The notes under the pieces are model-generated. The model did no database searches. It was not told the origin of the DNA and saw nothing but the letters and a program-made list of their open reading frames with translations. Below, piece after piece: positions 26,943-36,094 of a stretch of 64,000 bases of DNA. A program made the position numbers and the translations under genes. Each line of letters begins with the position of its first letter. The first letter of the stretch is position 1. Source of the DNA: Nitrospirota bacterium (GTDB taxonomy: Bacteria; Nitrospirota; Nitrospiria; SBBL01; JAADHI01); NCBI GenBank assembly GCA_029261215.1, contig JAJDBT010000028.1, positions 1-64,000 of the forward strand. Reading direction: 5' to 3'.

Positions 26943-27500
26943 TTAAATCTCAAGGACTTCTGCCTCTTTTTTCTGCAAAATGTCATCGACCACCTCAATC
27001 TTGTGATCTGTCATTTTTTGAACCTGTGTTTGCTCAGAGTGAACCACGTCCTCTGAAATCAAGCCCTCTTTTTGAGCAGATTTAAAGGCATCATTAGCTT
27101 CTCTTCGCAGGTTTCTGATCGCAATTTTGCATTCCTCGCCCATTCGTTTGACCAATTTAACGAGCTCCTTGCGTCGCTCCTCAGAAAGAGGCGGAATGGC
27201 AATGCGGATGAGTTTGCCGTCATTCGAAGGTGAAAGTCCAAGGCCCGAAGACATTAATGCTTTTTCAATCTCCTGTAACTGGGAAATGTCCCAGGGTTGG
27301 ATGACCACGGTTCGGCTATCCGGAACGGATAAAGATGCAATCTGTCTAAGCGGCGTGGGCGTACCATAAAAGTTGGGTCTGACCGAATCAAAAAGCGCGA
27401 GAGAAGCGCGCCCTGTCCGAACCGTGGACAACTCGGACCTTAAGTGCTGGAGGGCCCCATCCATTTTTTCGTCCATTTTCTTCTTAATGTCACTCGACAT
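26943..27500 (-). CDS. frr: Ribosome recycling factor
   Basis: RRF splits post-termination ribosomes with EF-G. The 185-residue protein has the normal length and conserved pattern: LRTGRAS-type N-terminal helix (STVRTGRASLALFD), YYGTPTPL-like FYGTPTPLRQIAS, and IRIAIPPLSEERRKELVK. It is 30 bp downstream of pyrH, the usual order. Confidence 0.97.
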   Translation of the reverse strand: MSSDIKKKMDEKMDGALQHLRSELSTVRTGRASLALFDSVRPNFYGTPTPLRQIASLSVPDSRTVVIQPWDISQLQEIEKALMSSGLGLSPSNDGKLIRIAIPPLSEERRKELVKLVKRMGEECKIAIRNLRREANDAFKSAQKEGLISEDVVHSEQTQVQKMTDHKIEVVDDILQKKEAEVLEI

Positions 27501-27530
27501 AGTGTCCTCTTGGTTTTTCGGTGTTTTATA

Positions 27531-28259
27531 TTAACTTGAAGGAGCCTTGCGAATGAGTGTCCCGATTTTTTCACCCAGGAGAACCTTTCGCACGTTTTCT
27601 TTCTCTTTAATATTAAAAACAATCAACGGCAGATTGTTGTCCATGCACAGGGTGACGGCTGTAAAATCCATGACTTTGAGTCCTTTTCCAATGACATCAA
27701 TATAGCTCAATTCAGAAAATTTTTGTGCAGTTGGATCTTTCATCGGATCTTTGTCGTACACTCCGTCTACTTTTGTGCCTTTAAGAATGACATTGGCATT
27801 GATTTCCATCGCCCGAAGTGCCGCAGCGGTGTCAGTTGAAAAATAGGGATTCCCGGTGCCCGCAGCAAAGATCACCACCCGTTTTTTCTCCAGGTGGCGA
27901 ATGGCCCGTCTTCGAATGTAGCCTTCCGCCAATTCCTTCATCTCAATGGCAGATTGCACCCGGGTAAAGACGCCTTTCCCCTCCAGAATGTTTTGCAGGG
28001 CGAGCGCGTTAAGCACGGTTGCGAGCATGCCCATGTAATCGGCCGAGGTGCGTTCCATGCCCGAAGCGCTTCCGGCGAGGCCGCGAAAAATATTGCCGCC
28101 GCCGATCACGACCGCTGTTTCGACGCCAAGCGAGACCATGTCTTTGATCTGTTCCGCAATGAGGTCAATCATTTCAGGCTTGATGCCAAAGCTATCTTCG
28201 CCAGCCAAGACCTCCCCGCTTACTTTTAAAAGAACCCGCTGATATATTGGCTTAGACAT
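27531..28259 (-). CDS. pyrH: UMP kinase
   Basis: PyrH phosphorylates UMP. The protein (242 residues) belongs to the amino acid kinase fold with LLKVSGE near the start, [10 protein letters not shown], the [13 protein letters not shown] helix and the [17 protein letters not shown] loop. The ATG at 28259 follows AGAGG and is preferred over the TTG codon at 28262. It is cotranscribed with frr; tsf and rpsB, often upstream, are not here. Confidence 0.96.
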   Translation of the reverse strand: MSKPIYQRVLLKVSGEVLAGEDSFGIKPEMIDLIAEQIKDMVSLGVETAVVIGGGNIFRGLAGSASGMERTSADYMGMLATVLNALALQNILEGKGVFTRVQSAIEMKELAEGYIRRRAIRHLEKKRVVIFAAGTGNPYFSTDTAAALRAMEINANVILKGTKVDGVYDKDPMKDPTAQKFSELSYIDVIGKGLKVMDFTAVTLCMDNNLPLIVFNIKEKENVRKVLLGEKIGTLIRKAPSS

Positions 28260-28459
28260 CAAAACCTCTAATAAAATGGTTAAATGGAGCGATCTTTGAG
28301 CTCAAATTTCGAATGAATACATGGGGTTACAACTCAAAATTTGACGACACACAATAACACATTATTGCTGAGAACCACAATACAGAAAGATGAAAGTCCA
28401 AGGGCGATAAAAATGAAGAATACCCGATCACTTGAAGAAAGAAGGCGCAGCCCATTTTC

Positions 28460-28488
28460 TTGACCGAAAATCTTGATTCTGTAATAAT
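28460..28488 (+). promoter_or_regulatory. Candidate sigma-70 promoter for pdxJ
   Basis: TTGACC (28460-28465) and TAATAAT (28482-28488) are spaced 16-17 bases, 74 bases before the pdxJ ATG. The rest of the 300-bp gap between pyrH and pdxJ shows no gene. Confidence 0.4.
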
Positions 28489-28503
28489 GACGACACCTTG
28501 AAG

Positions 28504-28522
28504 GAGAATGACTCTCATTCGA
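28504..28522. promoter_or_regulatory. Fur-box-like palindrome upstream of pdxJ
   Basis: GAGAATGACTCTCATTC is an interrupted palindrome (GAATGA/TCATTC) resembling the Fur consensus. It lies just downstream of the candidate -10, where a repressor would block initiation. Iron control of pdxJ would be unusual. Confidence 0.25.
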
Positions 28523-28561
28523 TTTTATCTTTAAAAATCAGTGAGAAATGGATCTTTGTAA

Positions 28562-29284
28562 ATGATAAGACTAGGCGTAAATATTGACCATGTGGCCACG
28601 GTACGAGAAGCCCGCCAAGGGTCTTCTCCAGAGCCGACCTCTGCGGCCCTGATGGCCGAATTGGCCGGAGCAGATGGTATTGTGGTTCACCTGCGTGAAG
28701 ATCGGCGGCATATTCAGGATAGAGATGTCCGTATTTTACGGGAAGTGCTCCAGTCTCGGCTTTGCCTGGAAATGGCGGCCACGGATGAAATGGTCGAAAT
28801 CGCCTCAAAAACCAAACCCGACGTGGTGTCCCTTGTGCCGGAACGTCGCGAAGAGTTGACGACTGAAGGCGGCTTGGATGTGCTCTCTCATCTCGATCAT
28901 TTAACAAAAGTGATCCATGCGCTGCATGCGGCCGAAATTCCTGTTGCGCTTTTTATTGATCCCGAACCGAAACAAATCAAAGCGGCCCAGAAAATTGCAG
29001 CGGACGCGATTGAAATCCACACCGGCCGCTACGCCAATACACAAGGCGCGCTTCAGCGGACGCATTTGAATGACATTGTTGAATCGGCCAAACTGGCTGC
29101 AAGTTTGGGGATGCGGGTGAATGCAGGGCATGGGCTGGATTACCACAATGTTGTTTCCATTGCCCAAATTCCGGAAATTGAGGAGTTGAATATCGGGCAC
29201 AGCATTATCTCGCGGGCAGTCTTGGTGGGCATCACTGCGGCGGTTTCCGAGATGAAATCCCTGATGATGTCGTCGCGCCGCTAA
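28562..29284 (+). CDS. pdxJ: Pyridoxine 5'-phosphate synthase
   Basis: PdxJ condenses 1-deoxyxylulose 5-phosphate with aminoacetone phosphate to make pyridoxine phosphate. The 240-residue TIM barrel starts with the family hallmark [16 protein letters not shown]. It has [17 protein letters not shown]-like and VSLVPERR motifs, the IEIHTG strand, and [11 protein letters not shown]. It is first in a run that continues with acpS and nnr. Confidence 0.96.
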   Translation: MIRLGVNIDHVATVREARQGSSPEPTSAALMAELAGADGIVVHLREDRRHIQDRDVRILREVLQSRLCLEMAATDEMVEIASKTKPDVVSLVPERREELTTEGGLDVLSHLDHLTKVIHALHAAEIPVALFIDPEPKQIKAAQKIAADAIEIHTGRYANTQGALQRTHLNDIVESAKLAASLGMRVNAGHGLDYHNVVSIAQIPEIEELNIGHSIISRAVLVGITAAVSEMKSLMMSSRR

Positions 29285-29342
29285 GCGTCTGCTTTGCGGT
29301 TACGTGCGACGAATGACCTGTTCTTTTTTTGTGTGGAGTGAC

Positions 29343-29732
29343 GTGCGAATCCTGGGAATCGGCATCGACATGGTTAAAGTTTCTCGAATCGAGAAACTTA
29401 TCGCGCGGCGTGGGCATTCATTTCTTGACCGGGTTTTCACAAAAGAAGAACAAGACTACTGCTTGCCGCATAAAATGGCGCATGTTCATTTTTCAGGTCG
29501 TTTTGCGGTAAAGGAAGCCCTTTTGAAGGCCCTGGGCACAGGGCTTGGCGATGGCATTTCCTGGAAAGAGATTGCGACGCTGCGTCAAGACTCTGGTCAG
29601 CCCGAAGTCATTCTCTCTGGCCGAGCGCGCCAAGTGGCGGATGAAAAGGGTGTTTCCTCGGTCTTTTCGAGTATCACGCATGATCATGATTACGCCATTG
29701 CACAAGTGATTCTAGAAGGATGTGAGCAATGA
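29343..29732 (+). CDS. acpS: Holo-[acyl-carrier-protein] synthase
   Basis: AcpS attaches the 4'-phosphopantetheine arm to acyl carrier protein. The start chosen is GTG 29343 (RILGIGIDMVKVSRIE) after GGAG; a longer frame from 29304 adds 13 unsupported residues. The 129-residue protein has the metal Asp in GIGIDMV and the catalytic FAVKEALLKALGTG. Its stop overlaps the nnr start by 4 bases (ATGA). Confidence 0.94.
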   Translation: MRILGIGIDMVKVSRIEKLIARRGHSFLDRVFTKEEQDYCLPHKMAHVHFSGRFAVKEALLKALGTGLGDGISWKEIATLRQDSGQPEVILSGRARQVADEKGVSSVFSSITHDHDYAIAQVILEGCEQ

Positions 29733-31285
29733 TGTACATCGTAACGGCAGCCGAAATGAAATCCCTTGATGAGCGGGCGACCTCGGAGTACCTAATTCCT
29801 TCCCTGTTGCTGATGGAAAACGCTGCGAGAGGTTTTGTTGATCAGGTCGAATCCATGTTTTATTTGCTGAAAGACAAGACGGTTACGATTGTCGCGGGCC
29901 GTGGAAACAATGGGGGTGATGGTCTGGCGGCCGCACGTCATTTTCGGATGCGGGGCGCGTCAGTCACGGTGTTTTTATTTTCCGAAGCAACGCGGGTCAT
30001 GGGGGATGCAAAGGTTTCGCTGGATATCTGGCGTACAACAGGCGGAGTGCTTTATGCGGAAGGGGCCTTTACTCAGGAGCAGTTTGTCGGACACCTTAAA
30101 GAAAGTGATTTTGTGGTGGATGCTTTTTTAGGCACTGGATTGTCTCATCCGGTGAAGGAACCCTATATTGCCTTGATAGAAGCGATGAATCAACATGCGA
30201 AAAAAACGATTGCTGTGGATATCCCCTCCGGCATTTCGGCCGACCAGGGTCAGGTGTTAGGAGTAGCGGTTCGGGCGGATGCAACCATCACAATCGCCCT
30301 TCCAAAACGCGGGCATTTTATGCCGGATGGTCTGACGCACTGTGGGCCCTTGCGTGTGGTGGATATTGGTTTTCCGGAGGCCCTTGTTCAGCAAGCCGGG
30401 CTGAAGGTGTCGCTCTTGACCCCGGACGGTTTAAAGGGCAAACTTCCTTCGCGCAAAAAAGGGGCACACAAGGGTACAATGGGGCATTTACTTGTGATCG
30501 GGGGGTCGGCGGGGAAACAGGGTGCGCCGCAAATGACCGCCCGTGCGGCTTTTCGTTCGGGGGCCGGGCTGGTGACGCTCGCGCTTCCGAAATCAATAGA
30601 ACAAGGCATCGCTTTGCAGACGATGGAGCTTATGACCCTGCCTTTGCCAGAATCGGAATCGGGATCTATCTCGTTGTCGGCTGAAAAAGCGCTCATGCAA
30701 GGGCTTGAGGGCAAACGGGTCGTCGCCATGGGTCCGGGTCTTTCGCAAGATCCGGAAACACAGGCCCTGGTTTTAAATCTCATTAAACGTGTGGCGATTC
30801 CCATGGTCATCGACGCGGACGGTTTGAATGCGGTGGCGGGGTCGCTTTCTGTTTTGAAGGAAAAAAAAGTCCCATTGATTCTCACGCCGCATCCCGGAGA
30901 AATGGGTCGATTGATCGGAAAAACAGCGGCGGAAGTTCAGAAAGACCGCTTCAAGATCGCAGCGGATTTTTCGGAAACCTGGGGTGTTATTCTTGTTTTA
31001 AAAGGGCCGCATACTCTCATTGCCTTTCCGGATGGCAGGGTTTGGGTGAACAATACGGGAAATCCGGGGATGGCGACGGCAGGCATCGGAGATGCCTTGA
31101 CGGGTGTGATTGCGAGCTGTATTGCCCAGGGGGCTTCTCCCGAGGACGCCGCCCTCTTGGGGGTTTACCTGCATGGTTGTGCCGGTGATCTGGCTGCAGT
31201 GGAAAAAGGTGAGGCGGGACTCATGACCTCTGATCTGATTGCCCACCTTCCCAAGGCCTTCTCGTCGTATTTTGAAATGAACTAA
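29729..31285 (+). CDS. nnr: Bifunctional NAD(P)H-hydrate epimerase/dehydratase
   Basis: This enzyme repairs hydrated NADH and NADPH. The N-terminal ~215 residues are the epimerase (YjeF_N: GRGNNGGDGLAAARHF, VDAFLGTG, AVDIPSGI). The C-terminal ~290 are the ADP/ATP-dependent dehydratase with a ribokinase fold (GHLLVIGGSAGKQGAP, VIDADGLNA, LTPHPGEMGRL, GIGDALTGVI). Both halves are complete. Confidence 0.95.
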   Translation: MMYIVTAAEMKSLDERATSEYLIPSLLLMENAARGFVDQVESMFYLLKDKTVTIVAGRGNNGGDGLAAARHFRMRGASVTVFLFSEATRVMGDAKVSLDIWRTTGGVLYAEGAFTQEQFVGHLKESDFVVDAFLGTGLSHPVKEPYIALIEAMNQHAKKTIAVDIPSGISADQGQVLGVAVRADATITIALPKRGHFMPDGLTHCGPLRVVDIGFPEALVQQAGLKVSLLTPDGLKGKLPSRKKGAHKGTMGHLLVIGGSAGKQGAPQMTARAAFRSGAGLVTLALPKSIEQGIALQTMELMTLPLPESESGSISLSAEKALMQGLEGKRVVAMGPGLSQDPETQALVLNLIKRVAIPMVIDADGLNAVAGSLSVLKEKKVPLILTPHPGEMGRLIGKTAAEVQKDRFKIAADFSETWGVILVLKGPHTLIAFPDGRVWVNNTGNPGMATAGIGDALTGVIASCIAQGASPEDAALLGVYLHGCAGDLAAVEKGEAGLMTSDLIAHLPKAFSSYFEMN

Positions 31286-31299
31286 GGAGTAATTGAACC

Positions 31300-31917
31300 A
31301 TGAGCCAATTTGGAATCACCTTGTTTTTCTTTTTCATCATTGCCGTGATCGCGCTGGCGATGGTTGTGCATGGTTACATCGACAAACGACGGATTCGTCA
31401 TAATTTTGAGCATCTGGCCCAAAACATTTCTGGAAAGGTGATTCAGGACAGTCGATTTTATTATCCCCGGTTTAGCGGTGAAATTGAAGGTCGTCAGGTC
31501 GATCTTTTTTTTGAAGTGGTCAAGGTCGGCCGAAAACATATTCTCTATTATATCTACAGCATGAAAGCAAATATTCACAGCAGCCTCTTGTTATTGAAAG
31601 CAGATGCCTATAAAAAGGTCAGCGCCGAGTCAGAAGCGATGCAGTCTGCCGGAGCCCCACTTGATGAGATCAAGGGCGGTTATGAAATTCGGTCGCAAAA
31701 TAAAGAAGAAGCCGCCGCGATTTTTGAGGCCGCCGCCATCAAGGAGCGGCTTCCCGCGTTGGAGGAGTTTTCGAGTCTTCAGTTGGGCCCCGATGCGCTT
31801 GTGGTGGGAAAACCCTACGATGGGCTTCCGGATACGGAGTCAGTGAACATCATGAAAAATATCCGGTCTTTAGTGAATTTGGCCAAGGCGATGGAGCAAT
31901 GTCAGGTCGCAGCCTGA
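31300..31917 (+). CDS. Membrane-anchored protein of unknown function
   Basis: The 205-residue product has one N-terminal membrane helix (GITLFFFFIIAVIALAMVVH) followed by a soluble domain of ~175 residues. I do not recognise the domain. AAGGAG lies 9 bases before ATG 31300, and its end overlaps the tsaE start by 19 bases, so it belongs to this operon. It has no catalytic motif I can see. Confidence 0.7.
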   Translation: MSQFGITLFFFFIIAVIALAMVVHGYIDKRRIRHNFEHLAQNISGKVIQDSRFYYPRFSGEIEGRQVDLFFEVVKVGRKHILYYIYSMKANIHSSLLLLKADAYKKVSAESEAMQSAGAPLDEIKGGYEIRSQNKEEAAAIFEAAAIKERLPALEEFSSLQLGPDALVVGKPYDGLPDTESVNIMKNIRSLVNLAKAMEQCQVAA

Positions 31918-32414
31918 AAGAACGTCCCTCCCGTTTTTTGAAAAGCGGCAGCCGGGAAGAGACCTTCAATATGGGCGCTGCCTTTGGGCGGGAAGCCAGG
32001 GGCGGAGAGGTGATCGCCTTAATTGGTGAGCTGGGTGCAGGGAAAACACAGTTTGTGCAAGGTTTGGCCGAAGGCCTTGGTATTGACAGTACTGAGGTGA
32101 ATAGCCCCACGTTTACGTTGATTCAAACGTATGAAGGACGTTTGCCTTTGACCCATGTGGACCTTTACCGCCTGGAGAACCCCGATGAAGTCAGCAGTTT
32201 TGGATTGGAGGAATACCTCGAAGGCGAGGGCGTTTCTGCCGTGGAGTGGGCGAATAAAGGAGCCGGTATTCTGCCGAAAGAACGACTGATGATTACGATT
32301 CACGTGCTTGAAGCGGATACACGGGAAATTGAAATACAGGCGACAGATCAGCGGCATGAGTCTTGGCTTGCTGCCGTGATGGCATTCATTGCCCGGCATA
32401 AGGAGGATGCTTGA
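31899..32414 (+). CDS. tsaE: tRNA threonylcarbamoyladenosine biosynthesis ATPase TsaE
   Basis: TsaE is the P-loop ATPase of the t6A37 tRNA-modification complex with TsaB and TsaD. The 171-residue protein has Walker [22 protein letters not shown] and THVDLYRL (the family's conserved H-x-D-x-Y-R), and VEWANKG. Neither tsaB nor tsaD is in the window. Its TGA overlaps the next gene's TTG start. Confidence 0.94.
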   Translation: MSGRSLKERPSRFLKSGSREETFNMGAAFGREARGGEVIALIGELGAGKTQFVQGLAEGLGIDSTEVNSPTFTLIQTYEGRLPLTHVDLYRLENPDEVSSFGLEEYLEGEGVSAVEWANKGAGILPKERLMITIHVLEADTREIEIQATDQRHESWLAAVMAFIARHKEDA

Positions 32415-33136
32415 AAATTTTGGAAGAAATGAGCCCGATTGCGAAGGAGATGCAAGGTTATTTGCATTGGCTTCAGGACGAGGGGATCGATATTTGGAAG
32501 CAATCGCATCCGATATCTCCGCTGACACCCCCTGAGCTTCCAAATCCTGAGATTGCGGGATTTGGGGACTTGTTTACGCTTGAAATGGTCCGTGCTGAAA
32601 TGGGAGACTGTCAGCGTTGCAAGCTTGCGCCAAGCCGGACAAACCTGGTTTTTGGCATTGGAGATCCAAAAGCCGAGCTGATGTTTGTGGGCGAGGCGCC
32701 CGGTATGGATGAAGATGTACAGGGAGAACCTTTTGTAGGAAAGGCAGGGCAGCTGCTGACAAAAATGATTGCAGCAATGGGGCTTTCGCGTGAGCGGGTT
32801 TACATTGCGAATATTATTAAATGCCGTCCGCCCCAGAATCGAAATCCGGAGCCCGATGAAATTGCGAGCTGCCGTCCTTTTCTGGATCAGCAAATCGCGG
32901 CCATTGGGCCAAAAGTGATTTGTGCATTGGGTAAGTTTTCTGCGCAGACCTTGTTGAATACGGAAACACGCATTTCCGATTTACGCGGAAAATTTTATGA
33001 TTTAAACGGCGTGAAGGTATTGCCGACCTTTCATCCGGCTTATCTGTTGAGAAATCCGGGTGAGAAAAAGCGTGTTTGGGAAGACTTGCAAGTGATTATG
33101 GCGGAATTGAATCTACCTCGCGAGGGCCGGAAATGA
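32411..33136 (+). CDS. Family 4 uracil-DNA glycosylase
   Basis: The enzyme removes uracil from DNA. The 241-residue protein has [17 protein letters not shown] (motif 1), the iron-sulfur cysteines in CQRCKL and later C-x-C pairs around [13 protein letters not shown] and EIASC, and HPAYLLRNP (motif 2). The start is TTG 32411 after AGGAGG, overlapping the tsaE stop. The ~35 residues before the core are an extra N-terminal segment. Confidence 0.93.
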   Translation: MKILEEMSPIAKEMQGYLHWLQDEGIDIWKQSHPISPLTPPELPNPEIAGFGDLFTLEMVRAEMGDCQRCKLAPSRTNLVFGIGDPKAELMFVGEAPGMDEDVQGEPFVGKAGQLLTKMIAAMGLSRERVYIANIIKCRPPQNRNPEPDEIASCRPFLDQQIAAIGPKVICALGKFSAQTLLNTETRISDLRGKFYDLNGVKVLPTFHPAYLLRNPGEKKRVWEDLQVIMAELNLPREGRK

Positions 33137-33606
33137 AGCAGATTTGGGCGCCAGGGCGAATTGACTATATCAGAGGAGAAAAGCCCTTGGGATGTATCCT
33201 GTGTGACAAACCGAAAGAGAAGCGCGACGCGGAAAATTTGATTTTGCAACGGGGCGAGCATGGTTTTGTGATGATGAATCTTTACCCCTATAATAGCGGA
33301 CACCTCATGGTCTGCCCCTATGCGCATGTGGATACTCTGGAAGGCATGTCTGATGCGATTTCGGCCAATCTGATGCTCTTGCTTCAGGGTGCACTGGCTG
33401 CGCTTCGGAAAGCCTTTCAACCCGAAGGCAGTAATGTGGGGCTGAATCTGGGCAAGGCCGCAGGTGCGGGCATTGATGACCACCTTCATTTTCATATTGT
33501 GCCTCGATGGATAGGCGATACGAATTTTATGACGGTCGTTTCAGATAGCCGGGTCATCCCGGAAGACATCGGTGAAACCTACCGGCTGCTTAAGCCGCAC
33601 TTTTAA
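33133..33606 (+). CDS. HIT-family protein (Ap4A phosphorylase/hydrolase type)
   Basis: The ATG at 33133 overlaps the udg stop (ATGA) and gives a 157-residue protein starting [13 protein letters not shown], the family-typical opening. Features are a CILC pair, [15 protein letters not shown] and the catalytic [10 protein letters not shown] (H-x-H-x-H-x-x). It likely acts on dinucleotides such as Ap4A. A longer frame from 33076 is not supported. Confidence 0.9.
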   Translation: MKQIWAPGRIDYIRGEKPLGCILCDKPKEKRDAENLILQRGEHGFVMMNLYPYNSGHLMVCPYAHVDTLEGMSDAISANLMLLLQGALAALRKAFQPEGSNVGLNLGKAAGAGIDDHLHFHIVPRWIGDTNFMTVVSDSRVIPEDIGETYRLLKPHF

Positions 33607-33616
33607 CGAGGGACCA

Positions 33617-33958
33617 ATGGTTCGCTTCCTGTTTATTTTATTGATGATCACCCTTTTTTCAGGGGCCTTGTACAGCAATCAGGACCAGATGATTGCGCTT
33701 CATTTCTTTTGGGGAATGCAGACCAATGCGCTCCCCTTTTACCTGATTGTTTTAGGCACTTTCCTGATCGGATTTTTCCTGGCGGCCTTGCTTTTTGTGC
33801 CAAGCTGGGTGCGATCCATGCTGGACCGGCGAAGAAAATCAAGACGCATCGAACAGTTGGAGATCGACATCGACAAGATGCGTTCAAAGACCATCAAGGA
33901 TGCTGAGCCGGTGTTTCACAAATCATCCTCCGAAGAGCGCCATCAAGGACTGCTTTAG
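33617..33958 (+). CDS. LapA-domain (DUF1049) membrane protein
   Basis: The ATG at 33617 follows GAGGGACCA. The 113-residue protein has two membrane helices (MVRFLFILLMITLFSGALY and ALPFYLIVLGTFLIGFFLAA) separated by NQDQMIALHFFWG, and then a basic coiled-coil tail. This matches LapA/YciS-type proteins, which in E. coli work with LapB in lipopolysaccharide assembly. It ends the plus-strand operon and overlaps the convergent alkA-like stop by 4 bases. Confidence 0.8.
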   Translation: MVRFLFILLMITLFSGALYSNQDQMIALHFFWGMQTNALPFYLIVLGTFLIGFFLAALLFVPSWVRSMLDRRRKSRRIEQLEIDIDKMRSKTIKDAEPVFHKSSSEERHQGLL

Positions 33959-34608
33959 TCTGCTTGGGCGGGTTTGAAACCCGCCCCTACCTTATTTGAT
34001 AAATAGTGATGCCACAAAATGCGAGCGGCGACGGCACGATAAGGCCGCCATGTTTCTGCGATCTCAGTGAGCGCCTCATTTGACGGACGTTGATCAAGCT
34101 GTTTCATTCTTCGGAAGGACTCGGCCAGCGCAATGTCTCCCGAAGGCCAGATGTCCGGTCTGAGTAAGGCCATGAGGAGATATATGTTGGCCGACCAAAG
34201 ACCGATGCCTTTGATTTGGGTGAGGGCGGTGATGACTTCTTGATCTTCCATGTGGGCGAGTGTATCGAGGTCGAGGGCTTGTTGTGTGATGGCTTCTGAA
34301 AGATGAATGCAATAGGCGGCTTTCTGGCGCGTCACACCCAAAGTCTTTAAGTGAGAAACTCCCTTTTCAAAAAAGTGCTCCGGCGTAAAAGGGGTGGTGC
34401 TGGCTGAAAGGCGACTGAAGGTGGCCGCAGCCGATGTCAGGGAAACCTGTTGTTCCAGAATAATCCGAATCAGAGTTTGAAAGCCCTGTGGCCTTTCCCA
34501 CAGTGGCGGCAGGCCATGAAGATGAAGCAGGCGTGCCAAATCTGGGTCTCGCTTTGCCAAGGAAGCCGCTGCGTTAATGAGACGCTCTTGACTCAAAGGT
34601 TGATGCAC
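33955..34608 (-). CDS. DNA-3-methyladenine glycosylase II-like (HhH-GPD)
   Basis: The 217-residue protein has the helix-hairpin-helix GPD motif (ALTQIKGIGLWSANIYLL) with the catalytic Asp in WPSGDIALAESF, and an N-terminal helix IILEQQVSLTSA. It lacks the extra N-terminal domain of E. coli AlkA. Its last eight codons (VGAGFKPA) come from a dispersed palindromic repeat that has extended the gene, so the original C-terminus was probably near SNK. Confidence 0.9.
   Translation of the reverse strand: MHQPLSQERLINAAASLAKRDPDLARLLHLHGLPPLWERPQGFQTLIRIILEQQVSLTSAAATFSRLSASTTPFTPEHFFEKGVSHLKTLGVTRQKAAYCIHLSEAITQQALDLDTLAHMEDQEVITALTQIKGIGLWSANIYLLMALLRPDIWPSGDIALAESFRRMKQLDQRPSNEALTEIAETWRPYRAVAARILWHHYLSNKVGAGFKPAQAD
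33966..33990. repeat. Dispersed REP-like palindrome (GGGCGGGTTTG family), copy 1
   Basis: GGGCGGGTTTGAAACCCGCC is a near-perfect palindrome followed by CCTAC. A second and a partial copy occur at 60826-60874. It lies at the convergent lapA/alkA junction and forms part of the alkA-like coding end. Its stem could also serve as a weak transcription terminator. Confidence 0.8.
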
Positions 34609-34670
34609 GGTCGCTCTTCAGTGTGTGGTGCGTTCCTTTAAATATCAGGATGAGTTGAACTTGAGCTGTT

Positions 34671-35033
34671 TTAGCCCGGCGGCCAATGAAAGGCCCGGCC
34701 TCCCATTAAATGGACATGAAGATGAAAGACGGTCTGCCCCGCCTCCTCTCCGGAATTGATGACTGTTCTGAATCCGGATTCGAGGATGTTTTTTTCTTCG
34801 GCCAACTTGCGCACGATCGTGAAGAGGTGAGCCAGTTGTTTTTCGTCGCCCGCGTTGATATCGGCCAGTCGGGGGATGTGGGTTTTAGGAATGATGAGCA
34901 AATGCACCGGCGCTTGTGGCGAAATATCCTCAAAAGCCAGGGCGCTTTCATCTTCATACACAATCTTGCTGGGAATTTTTTTTTGGATGATTTTACAAAA
35001 AAGGCACTTGTCTTCAAAATGCACTGGGCTCAT
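34671..35033 (-). CDS. hinT: HinT-type HIT purine nucleoside phosphoramidase
   Basis: The 120-residue protein matches the HinT subgroup: CLFCKIIQKKIPSK (zinc-site cysteines), the EDISPQAPVHLLIIPKTHI strand, catalytic VFHLHVHLMGG and the C-terminal WPPG. It hydrolyses aminoacyl and phosphoramidate nucleotides in most bacteria. It is 57 bp downstream of hisIE and may be cotranscribed. Confidence 0.92.
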   Translation of the reverse strand: MSPVHFEDKCLFCKIIQKKIPSKIVYEDESALAFEDISPQAPVHLLIIPKTHIPRLADINAGDEKQLAHLFTIVRKLAEEKNILESGFRTVINSGEEAGQTVFHLHVHLMGGRAFHWPPG

Positions 35034-35090
35034 ATTTGGCGCTCCTTTTTGTTGTCTATTTTTTACCTATGGATACGGATCTTCAGTGTT

Positions 35091-35789
35091 CTAAGGTGCT
35101 GCCTGCTGATCTCTTCCAGCTTTTTCTTCTAATCCGGAGCGCGAGGTGCGTCGCTGAAGCTCAATTTCTATCTCACTGAACGGAATGTCGTAAAACCCCA
35201 GGGCCACAAGCATGTGGTACAAGAGGTCTGCTGTTTCGTGAATCATCTCTTGCCGGTCGCCATTTTTTGCTCCGATGATGAATTCCCCCGATTCCTCGGC
35301 GACTTTTTTGAGAATACGGTCGATGCCGCCTTGCAAGAGAAGCGATGTATATGATTTTGTTGGGGCGGCTTTTTTTCGAGAAAGAATGGTCTGGGAGAGG
35401 GCCTTCAAGATATTCGGTGGATCCCGATCTTCTCCGGGGGCCTCTGCTCGTTTTAGTATCTCTCCCGTGGATGTGAGTTCTCGAAAGAAGCAGCTTCTGG
35501 CTCCGGTATGGCAAGCGGCGGTGATTTGTTCGACTTCAATTAAAAGGGTGTCTTCGTCACAATCCAGAAAAATATGTTTTATTTTTTGTGTATGCCCGGA
35601 ACTTTCCCCTTTTCGCCAGAGTTTTTTCCGGGAACGGCTCCAAAAATGGGTTTCTCCGGTTTCGAGGCTCAGCTGGAGGGATTCTTGATTCATGTAGGCG
35701 ACCATCAGCACCTCTTTATTGAGGGTGTCTTGAATCACTGCGGGAATGAGTCCCTCGTTAAATTTTATTTTTGAAAAATCGTGTTTCAT
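35091..35789 (-). CDS. hisIE: Bifunctional phosphoribosyl-AMP cyclohydrolase/phosphoribosyl-ATP pyrophosphatase
   Basis: The fused enzyme catalyses steps 2 and 3 of histidine synthesis. Residues ~1-110 are HisI ([17 protein letters not shown], then DCDEDTLL and the metal cysteine motif [10 protein letters not shown]). Residues ~130-215 are HisE ([30 protein letters not shown]). Order and spacing match enterobacterial-type fusions. No other his gene is in the window. Confidence 0.95.
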   Translation of the reverse strand: MKHDFSKIKFNEGLIPAVIQDTLNKEVLMVAYMNQESLQLSLETGETHFWSRSRKKLWRKGESSGHTQKIKHIFLDCDEDTLLIEVEQITAACHTGARSCFFRELTSTGEILKRAEAPGEDRDPPNILKALSQTILSRKKAAPTKSYTSLLLQGGIDRILKKVAEESGEFIIGAKNGDRQEMIHETADLLYHMLVALGFYDIPFSEIEIELQRRTSRSGLEEKAGRDQQAAP

Positions 35790-35924
35790 CGCGTCCTGTT
35801 TTCAAATATGAATCACTGGGAGACGAGGAAGTCTAGAACAAACGATTCTATTTGTGCAAGCACCGGGAGAAAGGGTGTCTTTAAAAAGGGTGTACCTTTC
35901 TTATGATGCTTTTAGAACTATTCC

Positions 35925-35954
35925 TTGAACTCAATTCATAAAATAAGGTATAAA
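35925..35954 (+). promoter_or_regulatory. Candidate sigma-70 promoter of the repeat-protein gene
   Basis: TTGAAC and TATAAA are separated by 18 bases, about 140 bases before ATG 36095. The 300-bp gap holds no gene. Confidence 0.4.
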
Positions 35955-36094
35955 AACTGCTTGGTTTGCTTCAAGCCTTAAAAATTATGAGATTTTCAGT
36001 TAAAATAGTCTAGATTACTTTTAAGAACATTCATCTCCCGATTGGCTTTGCCTGTCTGGTGCTTGAACCGACTTTACGACGAGAGGAAATATGC

